A DNA stretch of 64,000 nucleotides from an uncultured Pseudomonas sp. (GCF_946886105.1 NZ_CAMPHV010000014.1:1-64000); one strand, 5' to 3'. Positions 1 through 8,264 are shown, numbered from the stretch's first letter. The notes: generated by a model from the sequence alone, not told the origin. Program-made: numbers and translations.

Positions 1-21
1 AACGGCAAAAAGCCCCGGTTT

Positions 22-203
22 CGTAGGGTGGGTTAGCCGCCTGTTACGTTTGCCGGTCGACTCGCCGTGCCGGGTGCGGCGTAACCCACCATCGGCGCAA
101 CACCGTCTATCGCCTGGTGGGTTACGCGGCGCACCACCTTCAGCTGCGCCTGGAAAACCGGCATTCCGCGCCGCTAACCTGCGCGGCCCGCCCCACCCTA
201 CGG
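22..203. repeat. GTAGGGTGGG-ended repeat, copy A
   Basis: A 182-bp intergenic element that starts CGTAGGGTGGGTTA and ends CCCACCCTACGG, so its ends are inverted repeats. Inside are further inverted copies (GCGTAACCCACC near 82 and GGTGGGTTACGC near 116). The right third (from about 145) is nearly identical to 13255-13309 and recognisable at 50460-50512. It sits just beyond the 3' end of the Lrp-type gene. I see no gene in 1-212. Confidence 0.75.
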
Positions 204-212
204 AAACAGCGA

Positions 213-716
213 TCACTCCCAGTCCGGCCTACCACTTGCGATGGTATTCAACGGATACCCCCGCTGATCGAGCGGCTGGCGCAAAACGATCCGGCTGGCA
301 AATTTCTCGATGCCGATATCGTCCTCCAGCAGCCGATCCATCAACGCCTGGAACCAGGTAATGCTGGGTGCCACTATCTTCAGCAGGTAATCGTAACCAC
401 CGCTGACGTTGTAGCACTCGACGATCTCCTGATACTTGTCGATCCCGGTTTCGAACTTGCGGAAGTCGCAAGGCCGATGGCTGCTGAGGGTCACCTCGGA
501 AAACACCATGACGTGGCTGCCCAGCTTCTCCAGGGCGACGTCTGCGCGGTAGCCGCGGATCACTCCTGCCTCCTGCAGCCGTTTGGTGCGCAGCAGGCAG
601 GGGCTCTCACTGAGGGCGATGGCCGCCGACAGATCGACATTCGAACAGCGTCCCTCGCGCTGAAGATGCACAAGAATCTTGATATCGAACGGGTCGAGGG
701 AAGCCGTGGGGCGCAT
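213..716 (-). CDS. Lrp/AsnC family transcriptional regulator
   Basis: A 167-residue protein of normal Lrp/AsnC length. It has an N-terminal winged helix (LDPFDIKILVHLQREGR at about 7-23, then the recognition-helix region with SESPCLLRTKRLQEAGVIRGY). A C-terminal ligand-binding RAM domain follows, with the typical GGYDYLLKIV strand. Lrp-type regulators usually sense amino acids and control nearby metabolic genes. It lies downstream, on the same strand, of the aminotransferase operon and is separated from it by a hairpin repeat. Control of the adjacent amino-acid catabolic genes is therefore likely but inferred. The effector cannot be named. Confidence 0.9.
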   Translation of the reverse strand: MRPTASLDPFDIKILVHLQREGRCSNVDLSAAIALSESPCLLRTKRLQEAGVIRGYRADVALEKLGSHVMVFSEVTLSSHRPCDFRKFETGIDKYQEIVECYNVSGGYDYLLKIVAPSITWFQALMDRLLEDDIGIEKFASRIVLRQPLDQRGYPLNTIASGRPDWE

Positions 717-775
717 GTCGATTACCTTCGTGGCCGGTGCCGGTTAGCGGATTTTGGCAGATTGCGCTTCGGTTC

Positions 776-916
776 GCGGGCCGTTGAAAAACGTAGGCGA
801 GGAAGGCAAGACAAGGCAAAAACAGGCGAGGAAGCGGAGTTTACTGTTGTAAATGAGCATTTCGAGCCTGTTTTTAACGCAGTATTGCCAACGCAGGTAG
901 TTTTTCAACGGCCTGC
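776..916. repeat. Hairpin repeat element, copy 1
   Basis: A 141-bp element with terminal inverted repeats built on GCRGGCCGTTGAAAAAC. Nearly all of one half pairs imperfectly with the other (for example GGCAAAAACAGGC against GCCTGTTTTTAACGC), so it could fold into one long hairpin. The same element recurs at 21173-21388 and 21887-22033. Its right end supplies the last three codons and the stop of the aminotransferase gene (905-916). It encodes nothing convincing. Confidence 0.85.
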
Positions 917-2239
917 CAGTGCTGCGTCGAGCGTCTCGATCACCATACCGGCTTGCTCTGCCGTCAGCACCAGCGGCGGGCGAATCTTCAGCACGTTGTG
1001 GCCCATCGCACAGGCGCTGAGCAACACGCCCTTGTCGCGCATCAGATTGACCACCCGGGTGGTGAGCTCACGGTCAGGGGCGCGCGTTGCGCGGTCGGCG
1101 ACCAGTTCCACGCCAACGAACATGCCCGCACCGCGTACGTCGCCGATGGCCTCGTGGCGGTCGGCAAGCTCGGCGATGCCGTCGCGCAGGATCTTCCCCA
1201 CCCTGGCGGCATGCTGCAGCAGGCCTTCCTTCTCGATGGTATCGAGCACGGCCAGCGCCGCCGCGCAGGAGACGGTGTTGCCGGCAAAGGTGTTGAAGTA
1301 CCTGGAGTTCTTGCCGAACTCGGCCAATACCTCGGCGGTAGCCAGCAACCCCGCGATGGGTTGCCCGTTGCCCATCGGCTTGCCCAGGGTGACGATGTCG
1401 GGGATCACGCCGTGACGCTGGAAGCCCCACATGTGCTCGCCCGTGCGGCCGAAGCCGGGCTGGACCTCGTCGGCGATGAAGATGCCGCCGGCCCGCTTGA
1501 TCGCCTCGACCGCGCCCTTCAGCAGGCCCGCCGGCTCGGGCAGGATGCCGTCGCTGGTGAACAACGAATCGACGATCAGCGCCGCCGGCTTGATGCCGTG
1601 ACGCTGCAGATCGGCGATCGCCGCCTCGACATCGCGGGTGAAGCGTTCGCCGAGATCGGCGCCCTCGGCATGGTACAGACGCGGCGCCGGCACCAGGCGC
1701 ACGTGGGCGCCGAGATCGACCGTCACGCCGAGCGACGGCGAGAACTTCGACACCGCATCGGTGAAGCCGTGATAGGCGGTCTCGGTGACGATCACGCCGG
1801 TGCCGCCGGTGCGCACCTGGGCGATGCGATAGGCGACGTCGTTGGCCTCGCTGCCCGTGCAGGTCAACATCAAATGCGCGAGTTCGGTCTCGGGCACGGT
1901 GGCGAGCAGGCGCTCGGCCAGTTCGAGAATGGTGTCGTGCAGATAGCGGGTGTTGGTCGCCAGCGTCTGCACCTGCCGGCAGATGGCCTCGGTCACCGCC
2001 GGATGGCAATGACCGAGCGAGGCCACGTTGTTGTACACGTCGAGGTAACGGCGCCCATCCGGATCGATCAGCCATACGCCCTCGCCGCGCACGATATGCA
2101 GCGGATGCTCGTACATCAGCCGATAGGCCGGGCCGAGCAAGGCGTCGCGGCGCTGGATCATCGCCGCGGTGGCGGGGCTCAGTTCGGCGCGGCCGGGGAT
2201 GTAGGCGTTGACCATGTTGAGGTCGGTGGTGCTCTTCAT
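905..2239 (-). CDS. Class III PLP aminotransferase, phospho-lyase-like
   Basis: A 444-residue fold-type I PLP enzyme. The PLP lysine is K287 in TLGKPMGNGQP and the pyridine-nitrogen aspartate is D257 in ADEVQ. The segment YLDVYNNVASLGHCHPAV (65-82) and overall resemblance point to the ethanolamine-phosphate / 5-phosphohydroxylysine phospho-lyase branch rather than an ordinary omega-transaminase. Such enzymes remove phosphate and ammonia from an O-phosphorylated amino alcohol, leaving an aldehyde. The ATG at 2239 overlaps the kinase stop codon by 4 bases (ATGA); a longer open frame to 2386 would run into the kinase gene. The terminal Ala-Gly-Arg-stop is encoded by the inserted hairpin repeat. 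Substrate unknown; a true aminotransferase role remains possible. Confidence 0.85.
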   Translation of the reverse strand: MKSTTDLNMVNAYIPGRAELSPATAAMIQRRDALLGPAYRLMYEHPLHIVRGEGVWLIDPDGRRYLDVYNNVASLGHCHPAVTEAICRQVQTLATNTRYLHDTILELAERLLATVPETELAHLMLTCTGSEANDVAYRIAQVRTGGTGVIVTETAYHGFTDAVSKFSPSLGVTVDLGAHVRLVPAPRLYHAEGADLGERFTRDVEAAIADLQRHGIKPAALIVDSLFTSDGILPEPAGLLKGAVEAIKRAGGIFIADEVQPGFGRTGEHMWGFQRHGVIPDIVTLGKPMGNGQPIAGLLATAEVLAEFGKNSRYFNTFAGNTVSCAAALAVLDTIEKEGLLQHAARVGKILRDGIAELADRHEAIGDVRGAGMFVGVELVADRATRAPDRELTTRVVNLMRDKGVLLSACAMGHNVLKIRPPLVLTAEQAGMVIETLDAALAGR

Positions 2240-3300
2240 TGGTTTTGTCCTTTGCGTACTTCGCTGAGTAATAGATCGCGCGCCTGCTCGCGGGAAAGCT
2301 CGGCCATCAGCGCCAGCGCCTCCCACGAGGCGGGGTTGTGACGCATGATGTAGGCGCGGTTCTCCGGGTAGCGCTTGGCCCGCCATTCGGAAATCAACAC
2401 GGTGATCAGGTGACGTGTGGCCATGAGATCGGCAACCACCTCCTGCTCCATTTCGCTGAGCGGCAACGTGGCGTGATAGGCACCGACGAATTGCGCCGGC
2501 CCCTCGAACGGATCGGCGCTGCCGGCCATGTGAAAGGCCGCCGCCGTGGCGACCTCCCCCACCAGCGGCGCATGCAGCATGTCGCCGAAGTCGATGATGC
2601 CGACGATGCGCTCATGGTCCTCCGGTGCGACCAGCACGTTGTAGAGGTGGTAGTCGTTGTGGATCACCTGCGACCTCAGCGCCGGCAGACGCGGCAGTAC
2701 ATGTTCGCTGAAGCGCGTCATGAACGACTCGGCGAGCGCGCGCCGCGGGCCGTCCTCGATGGCATCGAGCTTGGCAGCCAACTGGTGCGCCGCAGAGACA
2801 TTCCACAGCAGATCGTGCGTCGCCGAAGGATGGCTGAAATCGCCCAATGCGAGGTTGAGCTTGGCGAGGAACGTCCCCATCGCCCTTCGCTGCGCGGCGG
2901 TGCGCGGGGTCTCTCGAATCTGCACGCCATCGAGATAGGTCAGCATGCGCACGCAGGTCTCTACCCCGCCGGCCAACATTACGCTGTCGCGCGTCTGCCC
3001 GCCGAGCGTGCGCACCACCCGCGGCGCCGGCAGGCCGGGCGCGACGCGGGCGATGTGCTCGAGCGCGGCGATCTGAAAATCCACCACCGCAAGCGGCTCG
3101 GACGGATTGCTGATCTTGACCACGTAACGCCTGCCGTCGGCCGTTTCCAGACAACTGTTCTGGTCGCGCTCGCCCACCAGTGATTTGACGCTGCCCTCGA
3201 TGCCGTAGAGACGACGGACCAGGGCCCGCACCTCGTCCGCGGCGAGGCTGGGTGCCGCCGTGCTCAACGCCGCTGCCGCCATCGGACGATTGCCTGTCAT
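2236..3300 (-). CDS. APH-fold phosphotransferase, hydroxylysine-kinase-like
   Basis: A 354-residue aminoglycoside-phosphotransferase/choline-kinase fold protein. The N-lobe has RRYVVKISNPSEP (58-70), with the nucleotide-binding lysine. The catalytic loop is HNDYHLYN (214-221, catalytic D216) and the metal-binding motif is IIDFGD (235-240, D237). The family phosphorylates hydroxyl groups of small amines. Together with the phospho-lyase-like aminotransferase it overlaps by 4 bp, this matches the hydroxylysine kinase plus phospho-lyase logic. The start ATG at 3300 shares one base with the stop codon of the HAD gene (TGATG), which argues for coupled translation. Substrate is inferred to be an amino alcohol; antibiotic phosphorylation is less likely given the context. 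Confidence 0.85.
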   Translation of the reverse strand: MTGNRPMAAAALSTAAPSLAADEVRALVRRLYGIEGSVKSLVGERDQNSCLETADGRRYVVKISNPSEPLAVVDFQIAALEHIARVAPGLPAPRVVRTLGGQTRDSVMLAGGVETCVRMLTYLDGVQIRETPRTAAQRRAMGTFLAKLNLALGDFSHPSATHDLLWNVSAAHQLAAKLDAIEDGPRRALAESFMTRFSEHVLPRLPALRSQVIHNDYHLYNVLVAPEDHERIVGIIDFGDMLHAPLVGEVATAAAFHMAGSADPFEGPAQFVGAYHATLPLSEMEQEVVADLMATRHLITVLISEWRAKRYPENRAYIMRHNPASWEALALMAELSREQARDLLLSEVRKGQNQ

Positions 3301-4013
3301 CACGCCTCCCGTTTCAGCGCAGCGGGCTGAGTCAGGCAATCGAGGCCGAGCAAACCGGGCAGCTGGCGGATATCGGTCAAGCGGTTGACGCCATAACCCT
3401 CGAAACCTTCGAACGAGGGCTCGTGACCGCGATCGATGAAGGCCTTGGCCATGAAGCCCAGGTCGTTCGCGGTCATCAGGTCGTAACGATAGCTCGACGA
3501 GACGTGCATCATCTGTTCCGGCCCGCAGCCGAGCTGATCGAACATGTACTCGAACATCTGCGCGCGCGGTTTGTAGGCGCGGGCTTCCTCGGCGGTGTAG
3601 ACCGCGTGGAAAGGCGCCTGGAGGTGGGCGACGCTGTGCGGGATCAGGTCGACCATGGAGTTCGACAGGATCACCAGCGGGACATGCGGCGCGATGGCTT
3701 GCAGCGTCTCGACCACGTTCGGGTGCGGCTGCCAGGTCGGCACGGCCTGGTACAGGGCGAGCGCGTCGGAAGGACGATATTCCACACCGTGTGCCTTGCA
3801 TGCCCGTTGAATGGAGTTTTCAACAACGTTGAAGAACGGTTTCCACTCGCCCAGTACCTCATCGAGGCGATAGAAGCCAAAGCTGTCGAGGAAAGCCTGC
3901 ATGCGATCAGTCGGAACACGATCTGCGAAGAGTTTCTTCGCGGTCGGGCCCATCTCGAAATTGATGAGGGTGCCGTAGCAGTCGAAGCTGATGTATTTCG
4001 GTTTGAAGGTCAT
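3300..4013 (-). CDS. HAD hydrolase, haloacid-dehalogenase type II-like
   Basis: A 237-residue HAD-superfamily protein. Motif I is FDCYGTLINFE with nucleophile D11; motif II SNS and the motif III lysine (YKPRAQMF) follow. Motif IV reads SSSYRYDLMTAND, whereas classical L-2-haloacid dehalogenases have SSN at this point. The asparagine is missing, so true dehalogenase activity is doubtful. It is the first gene of a three-gene operon (HAD, kinase, aminotransferase) and has a GGAG ribosome-binding site upstream of the ATG at 4013. It might dephosphorylate or otherwise process a pathway intermediate; that is inference. Confidence 0.85.
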   Translation of the reverse strand: MTFKPKYISFDCYGTLINFEMGPTAKKLFADRVPTDRMQAFLDSFGFYRLDEVLGEWKPFFNVVENSIQRACKAHGVEYRPSDALALYQAVPTWQPHPNVVETLQAIAPHVPLVILSNSMVDLIPHSVAHLQAPFHAVYTAEEARAYKPRAQMFEYMFDQLGCGPEQMMHVSSSYRYDLMTANDLGFMAKAFIDRGHEPSFEGFEGYGVNRLTDIRQLPGLLGLDCLTQPAALKREA

Positions 4014-4037
4014 TTGAGCGATCTCCGGGGTGTGGAT

Positions 4038-4056
4038 GACTTGGTGAGTACAAGTC
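4038..4056. promoter_or_regulatory. Candidate operator, GACTTG-N7-CAAGTC
   Basis: A perfect dyad with 6-bp arms and a 7-bp spacer, 25 bp upstream of the HAD-kinase-aminotransferase operon start. Its geometry and position fit a repressor or activator site. The cognate protein is unknown; the Lrp gene at the other end of the operon is one candidate. Confidence 0.45.
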
Positions 4057-4260
4057 TATGAATCGCGGCCCTACGGAAATGCTCTATTGACGGGTGACTC
4101 AGGCAGATTCCTGTTCGATATGGAGCATGCTGGCAGGATCTGCGGCCGGCCTTGGAAGGCCCGTGATCGCTCGATTTCTTGTGGCCACAGGCGAGGCGCA
4201 GCAGTGGCCTGCACAGCGCAACAGCAGGTTCTGCTCAGCCAAGCGAGTTCGGCTCTCACC

Positions 4261-4505
4261 GTAGGGTGCGCCGTGCGCACCAGGGGTTCGTCGCCCTCCA
4301 CTTCTGGAACAGGTTCATTAACGTATTGCGCCAGGGTTCTGGTTTCGCCCCTTACGGGCGAGTCATGGTGTGGCGCCCGTAAGGGGCGCAACCCAAACGT
4401 TCAGTACACGCGTTAATAGGCCATGCCAAGCCGTCGGCCGTTACACACACAAACTTGCCAGTCCAGTGATTCATCGCCCGAGTCGGTGCGCACGGCGCAC
4501 CCTAC
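4261..4505. repeat. 245-bp element with 21-bp perfect terminal inverted repeats
   Basis: The 21 bases at 4261-4281 (GTAGGGTGCGCCGTGC followed by GCACC) are the exact reverse complement of 4485-4505. Inside is a second perfect 15-bp inverted repeat, 4346-4360 against 4374-4388, with a 13-base loop. No credible coding sequence is present. It fills most of the 609-bp gap between the threonine-dehydratase-like gene and the HAD operon. Its GTAGGGTG end resembles that of the 182-bp family at 22-203. No clear target-site duplication is visible. Confidence 0.8.
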
Positions 4506-4563
4506 GCGCTGCCGCCCCGCAAAAGGGGTCGGCCCAGGCAGCGCATCATTTGGACAGCGCCAA

Positions 4564-4594
4564 ACAAAAACGCCCCTCCATAAGGAGGGGCGTT
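4564..4594 (-). terminator. Intrinsic terminator of the dehydratase operon
   Basis: An 11-bp perfect stem (4569-4579 with 4584-4594) with a 4-base loop. On the minus strand it is followed by TTTTTGTTT. It lies 28 bp past the stop codon at 4623. Confidence 0.85.
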
Positions 4595-4622
4595 CTTTGT
4601 CGGCGAGCCGAGGCTATAACGC

Positions 4623-5594
4623 TTACTCGGTAGCCCCATACACCTCGGCCAGGTCGCCCAGGTCCCAGTTGCCGCCGGTCAGCACCACACACACCTTCTC
4701 ATCCGGCCGAACCTTGACCACGCCCGCCAGCAGCGCGCCGATGCCGATCGAGGCCGCGGGTTCGGCGATCAGTTTCGCGTCCTTGGCCAGCGCGCGCATG
4801 CCCTGGACGATGTGCTCGTCCTCGACCAGGACGATCTCGTCGACGTAGCGCTCGATGATCGGATAGGGGTTCTGCCCCGGCACGCTGATGCGCAAGCCGT
4901 CGGCGATGGTGTTAAGCAACGGCAGCGAGGTGCGCTGCTTGTTCAACCGGCTGTGGTAGTACTTGGGGGTCAACGCCGGTTCGGCGCCGACGACCCGCAC
5001 CGACGGTTTGGTTTCCTTGATGGCGGTAGCGATGCCGGAGATCAGGCCGCCGCCGCCCATGGGGATGATGACGGTATCCACGTCCTCCAGGTCTTCGAGG
5101 ATCTCGCAGCCAATGGTGCCCTGACCGGCCATCACCAGCGGATCCTCGAAGGCATGGACCGGCACGTAGCCGTTTTCCTCGGCGATCTCGTACACCTTTT
5201 TCCAGCGGGCGGCAGTATCGCCATCGAAGAGGATCACCTCCGCACCGAGGGCTTCGGTATTGGCGATCTTGATCTTCGGCGTGGTCACCGGCAGCACCAG
5301 GATGGCTTTCACGCCGAGCATGCGCGCGGCGTAGGCGAGCCCCTGGGCGTGGTTGCCGGACGAGGTGGCGATGATGCCGTTGGCGATCTCTTCCTTGGGC
5401 AGCGACAGCGTCTTGTTCAGCGCGCCGCGGATCTTGAACGCCCCGGTGATCTGCAGGGTTTCCGGCTTGAGATAGAGCTGGCAACCGACGGCCTTTTCTA
5501 TCTTCTCCGCACGCAGCAGCGGCGTATGTTTGATATGGGGTTTGAGCCGTTCCTGGGCTTCCCGGATGTCCTGAATGGTCGGATGGTCGCGCAT
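4623..5594 (-). CDS. Threonine-dehydratase-like PLP enzyme
   Basis: A 323-residue fold-type II PLP enzyme of the serine/threonine dehydratase family, without the regulatory ACT domain of biosynthetic IlvA. The PLP lysine is K54 in TGAFKIRGA. The substrate loop SSGNHAQG lies at 78-85 and the phosphate-binding GGGGLISG at about 176-183. It is 37 bp downstream of an ornithine-cyclodeaminase-like gene. The same pairing occurs in beta-hydroxyaspartate metabolism (BhcB with BhcD) and hydroxyectoine use (EutB with EutC), where dehydration of a beta-hydroxy amino acid gives an imine that the partner reduces. A similar two-step removal of a hydroxyl is plausible here. Catabolic L-threonine/serine deamination is the simple alternative. 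Confidence 0.85.
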   Translation of the reverse strand: MRDHPTIQDIREAQERLKPHIKHTPLLRAEKIEKAVGCQLYLKPETLQITGAFKIRGALNKTLSLPKEEIANGIIATSSGNHAQGLAYAARMLGVKAILVLPVTTPKIKIANTEALGAEVILFDGDTAARWKKVYEIAEENGYVPVHAFEDPLVMAGQGTIGCEILEDLEDVDTVIIPMGGGGLISGIATAIKETKPSVRVVGAEPALTPKYYHSRLNKQRTSLPLLNTIADGLRISVPGQNPYPIIERYVDEIVLVEDEHIVQGMRALAKDAKLIAEPAASIGIGALLAGVVKVRPDEKVCVVLTGGNWDLGDLAEVYGATE

Positions 5595-5631
5595 CTGAAT
5601 GTCCTCTTTCCTACTGCCGAAAAATCACGCG

Positions 5632-6624
5632 TCAAAGGAACGCGAAGAAGGTCCCGACGTTGTTTTCCAACGCATTGCGATAGATTTTTTCGGCCGTGGT
5701 GTTGTCCTGGATGGCCATGCCGGTGGAGTCGAAAATGGTGATTTCTTCATCGTTCTCCCGGCCCGGTTTTCTGCCCAGCAGAATCTCGCCGAGCTCGCCG
5801 TGGATATCGTCCAGGCCGATGATCTTCGCGTTCAGCGGATGCCAGGTTTCCCCTTTGTCGATGCACTGCGAGATCGAGTCGTTGACGATCTTGGCGTGCC
5901 TGAATATCTCGGGTTCGAATTCCTGCTTGCCTTTCATGTCCGTGCCGATGGCGACGATATGGGTGCCGGGCTTCACCCAGCTCGCTTCCACCAGCGGGCC
6001 CTTGCCACGGGTGGTGGTGATGAGGATGTCGGCCTGCTCCACCGCCGCCTGCTTCGAGTCGGCCAGAATCACCGGAATATCGAACTCGCCCTCGATGTCC
6101 GCCTTGAAGCGCGCGCACGTCTCCGGGTTTCTGCTCCAGGCATGGATCTCTTCGATCTGCATCACCAGGCTGATGGCGCGAATCTGCATCCGCGCCTGGT
6201 TGCCGGTACCGATGCAGGTGACCTTCCTGGCGTTCTTCCGCGCCAACGCCTTGACCGAGACGGCGCCCGAGGCGCCGGTTCTGAGGCCGGTGAGCAGGCT
6301 GCCATCCATCACGCAGATCAGCGCGCAGCTCCTCGCATCGAACAGCAGTACGCTGCCCATGCCGTTGGGCACGCCATGCGCGGTCGGGTTGTCGAGGAAG
6401 CCGCCGGAAGAGGCCTTCATCGAGATGATTTCATTGCTCTGGCAGTAGCCGACCTTGAAGTCGATCTCGCCGCCGCGCGGCTCCGGCAGATGGATGCCGA
6501 TATAGTCGGGCTGTATCACCTGCCCGTCGCTGAAGGCCTTGTAGGCCTCTTCCACCGTGCCGATGACCTCCTTCATGGAGATCAGTTTGCTGACTTGCTC
6601 TTTGCTGAGCAGCAAGGTTTTCAT
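5632..6624 (-). CDS. Ornithine cyclodeaminase / mu-crystallin family imine reductase
   Basis: A 330-residue member of the OCD/mu-crystallin family at normal length. The N-terminal substrate domain carries K/R residues around [10 protein letters not shown]. The Rossmann NAD(P) motif is [11 protein letters not shown] at about 148-158, preceded by the conserved [11 protein letters not shown] stretch. Members are ornithine cyclodeaminases, imine or ketimine reductases, or alanine/iminosuccinate dehydrogenases. Because it is cotranscribed with a dehydratase-like gene, an imine-reductase role is favoured over cyclodeamination. It follows the FAD oxidoreductase gene by 96 bp and may belong to the same transcript. 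The substrate is not predictable from sequence. Confidence 0.85.
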   Translation of the reverse strand: MKTLLLSKEQVSKLISMKEVIGTVEEAYKAFSDGQVIQPDYIGIHLPEPRGGEIDFKVGYCQSNEIISMKASSGGFLDNPTAHGVPNGMGSVLLFDARSCALICVMDGSLLTGLRTGASGAVSVKALARKNARKVTCIGTGNQARMQIRAISLVMQIEEIHAWSRNPETCARFKADIEGEFDIPVILADSKQAAVEQADILITTTRGKGPLVEASWVKPGTHIVAIGTDMKGKQEFEPEIFRHAKIVNDSISQCIDKGETWHPLNAKIIGLDDIHGELGEILLGRKPGRENDEEITIFDSTGMAIQDNTTAEKIYRNALENNVGTFFAFL

Positions 6625-6720
6625 CTACAGGACCTCTCTGTTTTCTGGAGGAAACCACCCCAACTCGACCTTGATATGCATTACCGGGGTCGGTAATCAC
6701 GAGCTAGCCGCTGGCAAAGC

Positions 6721-8043
6721 TCAAATCGCGCCTACTTCCATCTTCGAGCCATCGTTCAGGCGCGACAGGCGGAAGGGTTTGGGGTCGACACAGGGCGTAT
6801 CGTTGGCGACCAGATCAGCCGCCAAATGGCCGATCCCCGGCCCCAGGCCGAACCCGTGCCCGGAACAGCCCGCCGCCAGGAAGAAACCTGACACCCCATC
6901 CACGGCGGAGATCACCGGCACGGCATCGGGCGTGAAATCCACGTAGCCTCCCCAGGTCTCGGCCACTTCGATGTTCGCCAGCGCCGGGAAGCGCGTTCTG
7001 ACCCGCTTGAGGATCTCGGCAACGGCCTCGGGCCGGGCCTCGGGATCGAGCACACGGGTGCGCTCGAACGCGGAGGGTTTATCCGAACCCCAGCCTGCCA
7101 AGCCTTCCGGACCGTGGATGAAGGACTCGCCGATGCCGAACTCCATAGCGGCCAAGCGCTTGATGAACATGGGCATGAAGGCCTTGCCGAAGCGCATGCC
7201 TTGAGGCGTGATGTCGAGCCGTGCCTTGCCACTGATGGCAATCGTATAACTGCCATCGAGGCGGCGGGTCAGGGCGAAATCCGGCGTGTAGATCGCGTCC
7301 CCGAGGTCCGGCGCCGGGCGCGTACGCAACGCGGTCTGACGCACGCTCGCCTGCGGAAAGCGCAGCCCATGCCGGCGGCAGAACGCCGAGGCCCAGGCGC
7401 CGGCGGCACACAGGACCGCATTGGTGCGGATAAGCCCTTTTTCGGTGATCACACCGGTCACCGCGCCATTGGTGATGTCGAGACCGTAGGCGGCGCAGTT
7501 CTGGTGGATGCTGGCGCCAAGCGCCCGTGCGCCCTCGGCAATCCCCGGCGCCGCGAGCGCGGGCTCCGCCTTGCCATCGTCGACCGAGTGGATGCCGCCC
7601 AGCCATTGCCGCCCGGCCGCCGGAATCGCGGCGGTGGCCTCCGCGGGGCTCAGCATCCGCGTATTGATGTCGAACTGGCGCGCCGTCTCCTGCCAGGCGT
7701 CCCATTCGGCGAGCTGCTTGGCATCGTGGGTCGCGTACTTGAGGCCGCAGCGGCGAAAGCCGAGATCGATACCGGTCTGCGCGGTGAGCTCGTCCCATAG
7801 CCGCAAGGCGATGCCTGAGAGTGGCAGTTCGCGGGCATCGCGGTTCTGCTGGCGGCACCAACCCCAGTTGCGACTCGACTGTTCGCAGCCGACATTGCCC
7901 TTCTCGACAAGGGCGACCGAGAGCCCCCGTTTTGCCAGAAAATAGGCGGCGGTAGCACCGATGATGCCGCCGCCGATGATCACTACATCGGCCTGGGAAG
8001 GAAACTTTTCGTCGCTGTGGATGCGTTTTATCGAGGGAGACAT
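6721..8043 (-). CDS. DadA-like FAD-dependent oxidoreductase (paralogue 1)
   Basis: A 440-residue DAO-family flavoprotein. The ADP-binding motif is VIIGGGIIGATAAY at about 21-34. SSRNWGWCRQQNRDARELPL at 57-76 is shared almost word for word with the second oxidoreductase at 11548-12873, and the C-terminal flavin site is GCSGHGFGLGPG. DAO enzymes oxidise C-N bonds of amino acids or N-alkyl amines, often feeding electrons to the respiratory chain. No signal peptide is seen, so it is probably cytoplasmic or membrane-peripheral. It lies between the Otn genes and the OCD/dehydratase pair, and I infer a role in the same catabolism. Substrate unknown. Confidence 0.85.
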   Translation of the reverse strand: MSPSIKRIHSDEKFPSQADVVIIGGGIIGATAAYFLAKRGLSVALVEKGNVGCEQSSRNWGWCRQQNRDARELPLSGIALRLWDELTAQTGIDLGFRRCGLKYATHDAKQLAEWDAWQETARQFDINTRMLSPAEATAAIPAAGRQWLGGIHSVDDGKAEPALAAPGIAEGARALGASIHQNCAAYGLDITNGAVTGVITEKGLIRTNAVLCAAGAWASAFCRRHGLRFPQASVRQTALRTRPAPDLGDAIYTPDFALTRRLDGSYTIAISGKARLDITPQGMRFGKAFMPMFIKRLAAMEFGIGESFIHGPEGLAGWGSDKPSAFERTRVLDPEARPEAVAEILKRVRTRFPALANIEVAETWGGYVDFTPDAVPVISAVDGVSGFFLAAGCSGHGFGLGPGIGHLAADLVANDTPCVDPKPFRLSRLNDGSKMEVGAI

Positions 8044-8075
8044 GCCAGGAATCTCATCTGAATATGGGTTAGCAA

Positions 8076-8126
8076 GCCGTTGGAAAACCTAGGCGAGGCA
8101 ACAGGGGTAGTTTTCAATAGGCCGTT
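8076..8126. repeat. Shrunken hairpin-repeat relic
   Basis: About 50 bp preserving both ends of the 141-bp hairpin family (GCCGTTGGAAAAC then CTAGGCGAGGCA at left, GGTAGTTTTCAATAGGCC at right) with the middle missing. It lies just upstream of the FAD oxidoreductase gene. Confidence 0.6.
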
Positions 8127-8135
8127 AGGATCATT

Positions 8136-8252
8136 ACGCCATGCATCACCTACGAAGCCGTCTCGTTTTCACGCCACTGCATCGTAGAAAATTTTTTGTT
8201 GTTGGCTTGCTGCGGCACAATCTGCCGACCTCGCAAGCAGTCACTCGCTGCT
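8136..8252. repeat. Duplicated 112-bp block, copy 1
   Basis: This segment is clearly homologous to 11159-11270. They share the core CCTACGAAGCCGTCTCGTTT and the continuation TCACGCCAC. On the minus strand both copies can be read in one frame ending Val-Ala-stop, with related residues before it (LLARSADCAAAS here, LLERLADRAALS there). This suggests the tail of a lost gene. It occupies the 221-bp gap between the racemase-like and FAD oxidoreductase genes. Confidence 0.65.
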
Positions 8253-8264
8253 GGCAGCGTCGGG

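Noticed and set aside
953..2341. Long plus-strand open frame of 462 codons
   Set aside because: It is antisense to the aminotransferase. Its translation is Arg/His/Gly/Ala-rich without any domain, as expected of a GC-rich shadow frame. The same applies to the long opposite-strand frames over ccmF, cheA, flhA and fliI.
2236..3300. Aminoglycoside resistance gene
   Set aside because: The APH fold is shared, but coupling to a phospho-lyase-like aminotransferase and the catabolic context fit a metabolic kinase.
3300..4013. Functional L-2-haloacid dehalogenase
   Set aside because: The motif IV asparagine of the SSN signature is replaced (SSSYRYD), so the specific dehalogenase name is not supported.
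4261..4505. Possible small gene or IS fragment
   Set aside because: No transposase-like or ribosome-bound reading frame; the structure is dominated by inverted repeats, so it is reported as a repeat.
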